In this document: positions 49,983-58,676 of the stretch, in pieces
Layout: each line of letters opens with the position of its first letter
Position numbering within the stretch: the stretch's first letter is position 1
Position numbers and translations under genes: made by a program
The notes under the pieces: generated by a model
The model's input: the letters and a program-made list of their open reading frames with translations, nothing else
Told to the model about the DNA's origin: nothing
The model's database searches: none
Source of the DNA: Amoebidium appalachense
Lineage: Eukaryota > Ichthyosporea
NCBI GenBank assembly: GCA_963693365.1
Contig: CAVNZM010000013.1
Location: forward strand, 496,001 to 560,000
Reading direction: 5' to 3'
Length of the DNA: 64,000 nucleotides

Positions 49983-50111
49983 ATGCGTGTGCTTGCACCT
50001 GTTATGTTTGAGTGTAGGCGCAAGAGCGCTATCACCGGGCGCTTCCACATGTGTTGTGTGAGAGAAGAGGCATGAGCGCTATCACCGGGCGCTTTGTGTT
50101 TGTGCGTGTGT

Positions 50112-50170
<59 letters not shown>

Positions 50171-50485
50171 GGGGGCAATGCGTGTGGTTGCACCTGTTAT
50201 GTTTGAGTGTAGGCTCATGAGCGCTATCACCGGGCGCTTCCACATGTGTTGTCTGAGAGAAGGGGCATGAGCGCTATCACCGGGCGCTTTGTGTTTGTAC
50301 GTGTGTGGGGGGGGGGGGGGGGGGGGGGGGGGGGTGGGGGGCAATGCGTGTGGTTGCACCTGTTATGTTTGAGTGTAGGCTCATGAGCGCTATCACCGGG
50401 CGCTTCCACATGTGTTGTGTGAGAGAAGGGGCATGAGCGCTATAACCGGGCGCTTTGTGTTTGTGCGTGTGTAGGGGGGTGGGTG

Positions 50486-50517
<32 letters not shown>

Positions 50518-50578
50518 AATGCTTGCGCATGTTGGAGAGATGGGTCATCAGCGCTATCACCGGGCGCTTTGTGTGTGT

Positions 50579-50634
<56 letters not shown>

Positions 50635-50735
50635 ATGCTTGCGCTTGCACCTGTGTTGTTTGAGAGTAGGGTCATGAGCGCATGTGGGAGAGATGGGTCA
50701 TCAGCGCTATCACCGGGCGCTTTGTGTGTGTGTGT

Positions 50736-50782
<47 letters not shown>

Positions 50783-51000
50783 ATGCGTGCGCTTGCACCT
50801 GTGTTGTTTGAGAGTAGGGTCGTGAGCGCAATCACCGTGCGCTTGCACATGTGTTGTTGGAGAGATGGGTCATCAGCGCTATCACCGGGCGCTTTGTGTG
50901 TGTGTGTGTGTGTTTGTGTGTGTGTGGGGGGGGGGGGGGGATATGCGTGCGCTTGCACCTGTGTTGTTTGAGAGTAGGGTCATGAGCGCTATTACCGTGT
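49480..51000. repeat. Minisatellites of 'gcgctatcaccgggcgctt' type with poly-G/GT spacers
   Basis: 49500-49690: a 58-bp unit ('cctactctccaacaacacag', 'gtgcaagcgcacggtgatag') in one orientation. From about 49740 to 51000 the related unit is in the opposite orientation ('gcgctatcaccgggcgcttt', 'tgtgttgtttgagagtaggg'), alternating with GT arrays and G tracts of 20 to about 65 bases. The array switches strand near 49700. Confidence 0.85.
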
Positions 51001-51097
51001 GCGCTAGCTTCGTTGAATATTCACTACTTCGCGCTAGCTTTGACCGTTTATTGGCCAACTCTGCGCTGCTTTGACTTTTTGCCCATGGCTTCTTTAT

Positions 51098-51454
51098 TTA
51101 TTTTTCGTCTTTTACGTCTTTGCCCGCGTCGTCCCCCCAAATCAGCTGCAACGTGTCCTCTTCGGTTGTAAGCGTGATGTTGAGCGACGTGATGGTTTGC
51201 ACGGCAATCCTGTACACGTCTGCCGGCGCATAGTCGAACAGGTGGATCCTCGGTTGGCGGTCGGGGTAGTAGTGGCTGTATGCGAGCACGTTTCCGATCG
51301 CCGTCTTCCACTGCGACACACGCTGCACCTAGATGACCTGCGTGCTCGTCAGCACGTCAATCCGGCCGGCCCGAGTGGGCACCCCGCACACCCCGTCCTC
51401 GAGCTCGGCCAGTCGCTCGCGCACGAACGCCTCGTCGTAGCCTACCGCAGACAT
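51098..51454 (-). pseudogene. Virus-like nuclease-family gene with an internal stop
   Basis: The ATG at 51454 opens MSAVGYDEAFVRERLAELE. The frame meets a TAG at about 51331 and resumes immediately as WKTAIGNVLAYSHYYPD and RIHLFDYAPADVYR to a stop near 51098. The layout G-R-ID-VLTS ... V-x-WK-AIG resembles a PD-(D/E)XK-like family I associate with giant viruses, where the strand after the Asp carries E-x-K. Here the E position is the stop and the K position is Gln, so the gene looks dead. A 50-bp piece is repeated at 22362. The family assignment rests on pattern only. Confidence 0.5.
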
Positions 51455-51599
51455 CCTGTACAGTGTACGAATAAAAAACAGCCAGAATGCGATCTACCTG
51501 ACTCACTCTTAATACTCTAAATCACTTTGAAATGTTTTGAAAATACTTGTGAATCACTTCAAAGTGTTTCCAAATTTCTTTTCTTGTCATTTAGCAGCA

Positions 51600-52148
51600 A
51601 TGGATCACCCATGCACGCCTACCACAGAAACACCTCCTGAACCGAGGCGCTACACTTGCACACTGTGTCCCACAATGTTCACATTGAAGGCGAATCTAAA
51701 AAGGCACCAAAATGCCCACAAGAGTAATGGCACCGGCGCATATGCCTGTCCACAACCCGGCTGCTTTGCAACATTTGCCCGCAGCGATCACATGAAATTG
51801 CATCACCGCACACACTCTGGCAGCCGACCCTATCAATGTCCAGACTGTCCCGCCACGTATGTATATCCGTCTGGTTTGTGGGTTCACCGGCGAACAATCC
51901 ATGAAGGTTGTCGGCTGTCAAGGCGGCACAGGCGCGCAGGTGGGCGTTTTACATGCCCCGCCGACCAGTGCCAGGCTGCATTTGCCTGGTCTTCAACCCT
52001 GAACATGTTATTTTGTGTGGGTAAACGGAGAAGCAGAGGGCACAGATGGGTGTTATGTAAAACACAACACAAAGACACACGGGAAAAACACAACCGGAGA
52101 GGAGGAACGATTTCTGGAACCATAGGAAGTGAATACGACTGCTTGTGA
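51600..52148 (+). pseudogene. C2H2 zinc-finger protein truncated by a Copia LTR
   Basis: From the ATG at 51600 there are three complete fingers: CTLCPTMFTLKANLKRHQNAH (here abbreviated at its ends) at residues 20-40, CPQPGC...HHRTH at 50-72 and CPDC...HRRTIH at 80-101. A fourth starts at about residue 117 (CPADQCQAAFAWSSTLN) and loses both histidines because the LTR begins at 52006. The frame continues 47 codons into LTR sequence before stopping at 52148. The intact gene was probably a DNA-binding regulator. The sequence on the far side of the Copia element (58399 onward) does not continue the finger. Whether the chimera is expressed is unknown. Confidence 0.8.
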
Positions 52149-52713
52149 TTTATTTCAAGATGAGGTCCCTTTTATACTTGGGAATGTGAAACGATAAACC
52201 AATCAAAAGGACGAAAACTATGAGTGTAAAATATATCGATTAAAATGTCTGTCGACACATAGAATATAAAACTCAATCCTCTAATGAAAGAAACTTCTAA
52301 TAAAAGCACGGAAACATTTAACAAAATGAAACCACTTATGTAACTATTAATTCATAACATATATTTATACATGTTCTTATCATAACACGTCTAAATATAA
52401 TTATTCCTAATAGTTGAAGAACATAGCACAATGCTACGTCGTGGGAAAGGAATGAGAAAGGAATGTAAGTTACTATATTTGGGAAAATACAAACGAGATA
52501 TGATTGGATGACATATATAGATTTTGACGCAAACGACAATACGTGTGCGCGAGCTAAGTATGTCGATACGTACACAGATCTAAGATGTCGTGTACACGGA
52601 AACGGAAAAGAAAGAAAGAAATGAAGAAAGGAAAAGGAAACAAACTACAACAACTAATAAATAAATACCAAACTCAACTTCTAAGTCTTGCTGAGAATTA
52701 AGTGAAGATGACA
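52006..52713 (-). repeat. Copia 3' LTR
   Basis: Near-identical to 57690-58398. It interrupts the fourth zinc finger of the gene at 51600. Confidence 0.9.
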
Positions 52714-53250
52714 TCCCCACTCAAGGGTTGGAAGTTGGGTTCTCGTGAAGTTTGTTGATGTGACTGTTGATGTTAAGACTTTCACACATGTAGAAGTAGG
52801 TGCCGTGAAGTCACAGTCAAGTTTCCCCACTCGAGAAGACAATGGAGAAGACTTGAAGGTGCAAGCCGGGGAAGAAAACCAAAACGGAAGAAGCACACAA
52901 CGACGGTTGCCTCTGAAGACTCGGAAGATGACGGTAGCCAATGACGTGATATATAAATATATATAGAAGAAACAACTAGTGTATGTGTGACGTGTTGGTG
53001 GCTAATGATAAATGCATTATATATATGGTGGTATATAGATAAACGACGGATGGTGGAGAAGAAATCCCCACTGAAGATGCACACACTGAAGATCGATGAA
53101 GACAGCAGTAGACTTTCGTTGGGAGGTGTCTCTACACGGTGATGTGTAGACCACTGGCCAGGGCCCCAACCTACTTGAAGACCACTGTAGATGAACCGGG
53201 GGGGGGGGGGGGGGGGGGAGGGGGGGGAGGGGGGGGGGGGGGGGGGCACA
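52714..53250 (-). other. Copia 3' untranslated region with poly-G/C tract
   Basis: Between the RNase H stop and the 3' LTR. It has AT-rich sequence and a G-rich tract (53199-53246) next to the end of the RT frame. No additional gene is seen. Confidence 0.6.
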
Positions 53251-53251
53251 C

Positions 53252-55066
53252 TCAGTCACGAAGACTGAGTGAATCACGGTGTTGCTCGTGGGAGGGCCCG
53301 GGCAGGGGCTTGGTGAAGATGTCAGCCACGTTGTCTTTGCTGGACACGTAGGTGACGACCACATCCCCACTCTTGATGTAGTCCTTCGTGTTGTGGTAAC
53401 GGACTGCAATGTGTTTGGTCCGGTGCTTGATGCTGTTGGTGTGCAGGAGGGCAATGGTGGACTGGTTGTCACAGTAGACGGGGGTGGGGTCGGTCATCGG
53501 GTAGCCGAGTTCACGGAGGAGATCACGGTGCCAGATGACGTTTTGAACAGCAGCATTGATGGCCAGAAGCTCAGCCTCGGTGGTGGATGTTGCCGTGATG
53601 GACTGCAGCTTCGAATACCATGTGATGGGTATGCCCTTGAAGAAGATGACGTATCCGGTGGTTGAACGACGGGTGTTGGGGCAGTTGGCAAAGTCAGCAT
53701 CAGAATAACACTCCAGCAAGGGGGTGTTGTCGTCGGAAGCAGACTTGTCGTAGTGAAGGCCGAGGTTGGAAGTGCCGATGAGGTACCGAACTACACGGAG
53801 TAGACATTCCCATGCAAGTTTGGTGGGGTTGGCACTGAATCTACCGAGGTAGCCGATGGCAAAGGAGATGTCGGGCCGGGAACAACGAGCAACCCACAAA
53901 AGACGGCCGAGTAGTTCACGGTAGGGAACCTTGATGGGTGGTGAGTCGTTCTCGTTGATGGTGATGACGGTGCCGACGGGAATGGGAGTAGCCTTGGGGT
54001 GAGCATCGTTGAGGTTGAAGTCTCTGACGATGTCGTTGATGTAGGATTGCTGAAGCAGCTTGAGGTGACCGGGGGTGTGGATGAGCTGGGTGCCAAGGAA
54101 GATGTCGGGAAGGTCAACCTTGCAGAGAGCTGACTTCATGATGTGGTCTACTAGATCCTTGGTGTGGGAGGAGTTGGCCGTGCAGATGATGATGACGTCG
54201 TCCACATAGTTGCCAGTGAGGATGATGTCACCGTTGGGGAAGGTCTTGATGTAGACACATGGATCTGAACGGAGACGTTCGAGACCGTGAGCAAGGAGGA
54301 CCTTGTCGAAGTACTCATACCAGGCCAGTGATGCTTGCTTGAGCCCGTAGAGTGCCTTCTTAAGTTTCCAGACCTTGTGTTCGTTGCCGGGGGTGATGAA
54401 GCCAGGTGGTGGCTCAATGTAGATGTCTTCTTGAAGAGGACTGTTGAGGAAGGCAGTTGAGACGTCGAGTTGATGAATCTCATGGTTGCCGTCCACACCG
54501 ATGGCAAGGAGGGCACGGACGGAGGAGGACATCACCACGGGGGAAGAGGTGTCACCGTAGTCAACACCGTAGACTTGAGTGAAGCCCTTTGCAACACCAC
54601 GAGCTTTGATCTTGGTGTCACCGGCTGAGTTGAGGACTTTCTCAGTCACAATCCACTTGAACTTGATGATGTTGGCACCAGGGGGGGGATCAACAATGGT
54701 GAAGACATCCTTGGTGATGAAGGCTTGGTACTCGGAGGTGAGGGCAGCTATGACGGCATCACCGTTGGGACCGTTGCAAAGCTTTTGAATGCCCTTGGGG
54801 AGCTGGTCAATGTTGATGGTCGGTGCTACGATGCTGACCAGTGCCGTTGGAGTCTTGGTGAGACGTGTAGACCGACGAAGGTTGGGCTTGGGGGGGTCCT
54901 TGAGGGGGGTGGTGGCCGGGTAGGTGGTGGAGGCCGGGATAGGGGCATGGAAGCCAGGAATAGGACCGGTGGTGAGGGGGGCATCGGTGTCCACAGGGCT
55001 GCTCGTGGCCGAGTGGAAGGTGGGGGACCCAGGACGAACCGGAGTCATGTAGCCGGGTTGATGCAC
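53252..55066 (-). CDS. pol: Copia reverse transcriptase and RNase H
   Basis: The frame (604 codons) starts in the inter-domain linker. It has the Copia RT signatures KARGVAKGFTQVYGVDY, QLDVSTAFLNSPLQEDIYIE and the catalytic box GNYVDDVIII. RNase H follows with EAELLAINAAVQNVIWHRDL, VYCDNQSTIALLHTN and a C-terminal KDNVADIFTKPLPG. All catalytic motifs are present. It overlaps the integrase frame by about 20 bases in another phase; the shift lies near the C-run at about 55068-55083. Confidence 0.92.
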   Translation of the reverse strand: MHQPGYMTPVRPGSPTFHSATSSPVDTDAPLTTGPIPGFHAPIPASTTYPATTPLKDPPKPNLRRSTRLTKTPTALVSIVAPTINIDQLPKGIQKLCNGPNGDAVIAALTSEYQAFITKDVFTIVDPPPGANIIKFKWIVTEKVLNSAGDTKIKARGVAKGFTQVYGVDYGDTSSPVVMSSSVRALLAIGVDGNHEIHQLDVSTAFLNSPLQEDIYIEPPPGFITPGNEHKVWKLKKALYGLKQASLAWYEYFDKVLLAHGLERLRSDPCVYIKTFPNGDIILTGNYVDDVIIICTANSSHTKDLVDHIMKSALCKVDLPDIFLGTQLIHTPGHLKLLQQSYINDIVRDFNLNDAHPKATPIPVGTVITINENDSPPIKVPYRELLGRLLWVARCSRPDISFAIGYLGRFSANPTKLAWECLLRVVRYLIGTSNLGLHYDKSASDDNTPLLECYSDADFANCPNTRRSTTGYVIFFKGIPITWYSKLQSITATSTTEAELLAINAAVQNVIWHRDLLRELGYPMTDPTPVYCDNQSTIALLHTNSIKHRTKHIAVRYHNTKDYIKSGDVVVTYVSSKDNVADIFTKPLPGPSHEQHRDSLSLRD

Positions 55067-56060
55067 AGCAACGGGGGGGCCGGCAGCAAGGGTTGTTGGC
55101 CAGTGGGGGGGGGGCTCGGGGGAGGCACGGGTTCAACCGGGGCTGGTTGGTTGTGCCAGGACGGTTGGGAGATGACCACAGACGGAGTTTCATCGTCGTC
55201 GTCGGAGGGGGGGTCCAATGTCGGCAGATCGGGTTTGGGGGGAACGGAGACCTGATTGGTGCTGTCCGTGAATTTCGACTCGTCGAAGATCACATCACGG
55301 CAGATCTTGATTTGGTTGCTGGCATGGTCGAGGATCTTGTGTGCCTTGGAGGGTAGGTCCCAGCCGACGTAGGTGCCGACTCGGACGGTTGATGCCAGCT
55401 TGTTCCTCTTTGACCGGGGAACATGCACATAGGCAGGGGAGCCGAACACGTGGAGCTGGGAGACGTCGGGTTTGAAGCCGTGGAAGGCCTCGAAGGGAGT
55501 GTTGCCGTTGGCAGCAGATGACGGTGTGACGTTGATGATGTAGCTTGTATGCTTGAGAGCAGCAACCCACAACTTGGGAGAGAGAGGTTGGTCCTTGTCG
55601 GCATGGAGGAAGCAACGGACTGTCTCTTGCAGTTCTCTCATCTTCCGTTCAACAACACCATTGTGTTGTGGTGTGTCGACGGGGGCAAACTCCATGATGA
55701 TGCCTTTCTGCTTGCAGTAGGCCTCGGTGTCCTTGGAGGTGAACTCAGAGCCGGAGTCAAACCGAAGATGGGTGACGATCTCAGGTGTCTGACGTTCGAT
55801 GGTTTCAACGAGAGACTGAATGTGGCTGAGGGTTTCACCACGGTTGTAAAGGGGGAACACGGTGGTGTAACCGGTGGCATCACAAACACACACCAGAGCA
55901 ACCTTGTAGCCTCCGTAGGAAGCACAGGGAGCTTCGAAGAAGTCCAGGTGCCACTTAGCACCGGGAATGGTGAACTTGGAACGGGTGCCGGGAAAGGGGG
56001 CCTTGGTGGTCTTGCCAGACATGCAGCCGAAGCAGTCACTGTTGTCGGGTGACTTGAGGG
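55045..56060 (-). CDS. pol: Copia integrase
   Basis: Begins with CFGC of the HHCC zinc-binding module, whose His pair is in the preceding frame. The DDE catalytic residues are visible: WHLDFFEAP, HLRFDSGSEF and NGVVERKMREL. The C-terminal region contains HVFGSPAYVHVPRSKRNK and GTYVGWD, as in Copia integrases. The frame is linked to the upstream Gag-protease frame by a one-base shift near 56050-56065. Confidence 0.9.
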
Positions 56061-57614
56061 AGGGGGCATGCCGATGACCAGCTCATCCTTGGCCATCCTG
56101 GTGACGGTGGAGAGGGCACGGTGGCCGAGACGGTTGTGCCAAAGGGTGAGGTCGTCGGGTGGTTGAGTCCTTGCTGTGTAGGCTTGGACCCCCGGGTGTT
56201 TAGGAGTCTCAATCACATAGTCAGTGATGTAGTAGAGACCGTCGAGGGGGGTGAGATCTGTAATAATGTCACCATTACGGCTGTAGAGGAACGACGGGTG
56301 GTTGTCTGTATCGTCACAATGACCTAGGAGGCCGGCAGCTGATGCCATGGAGGTAGACACGAGGAAAGACGGTGCCTCGGGTACGTAGTAAGCATTGATG
56401 CTGCACGGTGTTGGGTGGCCGTTGTAGTGCAGTGTCATGTTGATGATGCCACGTTGTTTGGCATTGACTGTGCCGAGGCCGTGAATGGGGGTGGGAGGAC
56501 ACGGGGTAAGGGAGGAGAAATACTCCTTGATGGGGCAGATGTGTGCATTACAAGCACTGTCCCAGACGGGGTCGTTACTGTCAGGTGTGCCGGTGGAGGA
56601 GATGAGTGCAAATTTCACACTCTTGTCACCTTTCTCCTGCTTGGCACGACGAGCAACTGTGCAGCCAGGCTCCGGGCATGCTGTGATGTGGTGGGGCTCA
56701 TGGCAGTAGGAACACTTCACACTGTTGGTGTTGTGCTGTCGGTTACGGTTGTCCCTGTTACCACGGTGGTAAGGGGAAGTTGAACGGGGGCCGGGTGACT
56801 TGGAGGGAGGACGAGGATCACGGGAACGGGACGGGGAACGGTGAGGTGTATGCTCACGTCGAGGAATACGGTTACGGAGGTCACCGGGGGGAAGCACTCT
56901 GCTCTGGAGTGCACGGAGGGGACGGTTGTTGACGGTTGCACCTGTGCCTGCGTCGATGAGGCCGGCACGGATTTCAGCTCCTCGGATGTCACTGATGAGC
57001 ATGTTGAAGGACGGGTAGGCCTTGTTGTTCATCCAGTAGTCGGAGCAGAGACGTTCAATGTCGGGGCAGACCAGGGCTGTGTTCTTCCGGATGTGGAGGA
57101 AGAACTTACGTACGACATCCTTGTGCTGGACGGGTTCGTCGAGGCAGGCAAGTGTCGTAGCCAGACGTTGGAGACGGGTGAGGTATGCTGTGACGTTGGG
57201 GTAGTCTCGTAGTTCAAGCTCCTCGAAGGTGACTTGAATCTGGGTGACTCGGGCCTCCTTCTCTGCTACATACGCCATACGTAGGTTGTGGAAGACTTCA
57301 CCACCGTGGACACCGTCTTGCATCCGGCCGGAGTCGTAGAGCTCGGTCGGGTGGACGGACTGGTTGAGGATCTGGTCGAGGACGTCGGAAGCTTTCTTGT
57401 AGGAGTCCTTGGTGGTGTAGCCTAGCCACTGGTTGGCTTCAGCGCCGTCAACCCACTGTGGCCTCTTGATAGCGTCAACGAATTTCTCGGCAATGGTGGT
57501 TCTAATGAACCGGTGAATGAGTGGCTCCCACTCGAAATAATTAAGACGTTTCTCGTCTCGTTTCTCGGACGGATTCCATATTGGAAGGTTGATATACGAC
57601 GGTTTGTCAGTCAT
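56061..57614 (-). CDS. gag: Copia Gag and protease
   Basis: The ATG at 57614 opens MTDKPSYINLPIWNPSEKR. The Gag domain is followed by a basic Arg/Ser/Pro-rich stretch, a zinc knuckle (CSYCHEPHHITAC) and the protease active site VWDSACNAHICP, where the usual DSG is DSA. The pre-integrase segment LTLWHNRLGHRALS supplies the HH of the integrase zinc finger. The frame continues out of phase for about 140 more codons past the shift. Confidence 0.88.
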
Positions 57615-57689
57615 GATTGAAGCAGTAAGACTGAGAGATTTTCGCGGTTGTAGCGAGATTGTGTGTTAGCGTGCAAAGGGGCCGTAAAC

Positions 57690-58398
57690 CTGTTATTTTG
57701 TGTGGGTAAACGGAGAAGCAGAGAGCACAGATGGGTGTTATGTAAAACACAACACAAAGACACACGGGAAAAACACAACCGGAGAGGAGGAACGATTTCT
57801 CGAACCATAGGAAGTGAATACGACTGCTTGTGATTTATTTCAAGATGAGGTCCCTTTTATACTTGGGAATGTGAAACGATAAACCAATCAAAAGAATGAA
57901 AACTATGAGTGTAAAATATATCGAATAAAATGTCTGTCGACATTTAGAATATAAAACTCAATCCTCTAATGAAAGAAACTTCTAATAAAAGCACGGAAAC
58001 ATTTAATAAAATGAAACCACTTATGTAACTATTAATTCATAACATATATTTATACATGTTCTTATCATAACACGTCTAAATATAATTATTCCTAATAGTT
58101 GAAGAACATAGCACAATGCTACGTCGTGGGAAAGGAATGAGAAAGGAATGTAAGTTACTATATTTGGGAAAATACAAACGAGATATGATTGGATGACATA
58201 TATAGATTTTGACGCAAACGACAATACGTGTGCGCGAGCTAAGTATGTCGATACGTACACAGATCTAAGATGTCGTGTACACGGAAACGGAAAAGAAAGA
58301 AAGAAATGAAGAAAGGAAAAGGAAACAAACTACAACAACTAATAAATAAATACCAAACTCAACTTCTAAGTCTTGCTGAGAATTAAGTGAAGATGACA
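57690..58398 (-). repeat. Copia 5' LTR
   Basis: Near-identical to 52006-52713. It is followed on the plus strand by nine G and unrelated sequence. The Gag start codon lies 76 bp inside it. I could not identify a tRNA primer-binding site with confidence. Confidence 0.9.
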
Positions 58399-58542
58399 GG
58401 GGGGGGGTTTGCTCGGAATATCCCCTCAGCGGTATATCATGATCACGTACATAGATGTCGGGTGGTGACTATATATCAGGGTTTACTTTCTCTACGAGAC
58501 ACCATAAAGACTACAAGGAGAAATCAATTAGTTGGGGTTCCC

Positions 58543-58543
58543 C

Positions 58544-58581
<38 letters not shown>

Positions 58582-58613
58582 GGGCTCCCCTCGGGACACT
58601 CGGTATCAGCTGG

Positions 58614-58676
<63 letters not shown>

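Larger units (their letters stand above)
52006..58398 (-). mobile_element. Full-length Copia (Ty1/copia) LTR retrotransposon
   Basis: Two LTRs of about 708-709 bp (52006-52713 and 57690-58398) begin TGTCATC and end AATAACA in element orientation, with only a few differences seen by eye, so the insertion is recent. Internal order on the minus strand is Gag, protease, integrase, RT, RNase H, the Copia order. A purine tract GAGTGGGGA directly precedes the 3' LTR. The host bases on each side (GAACA and GGGGG) do not match, so no target-site duplication is present. Two one-base frame breaks separate the three open frames. Confidence 0.93.
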
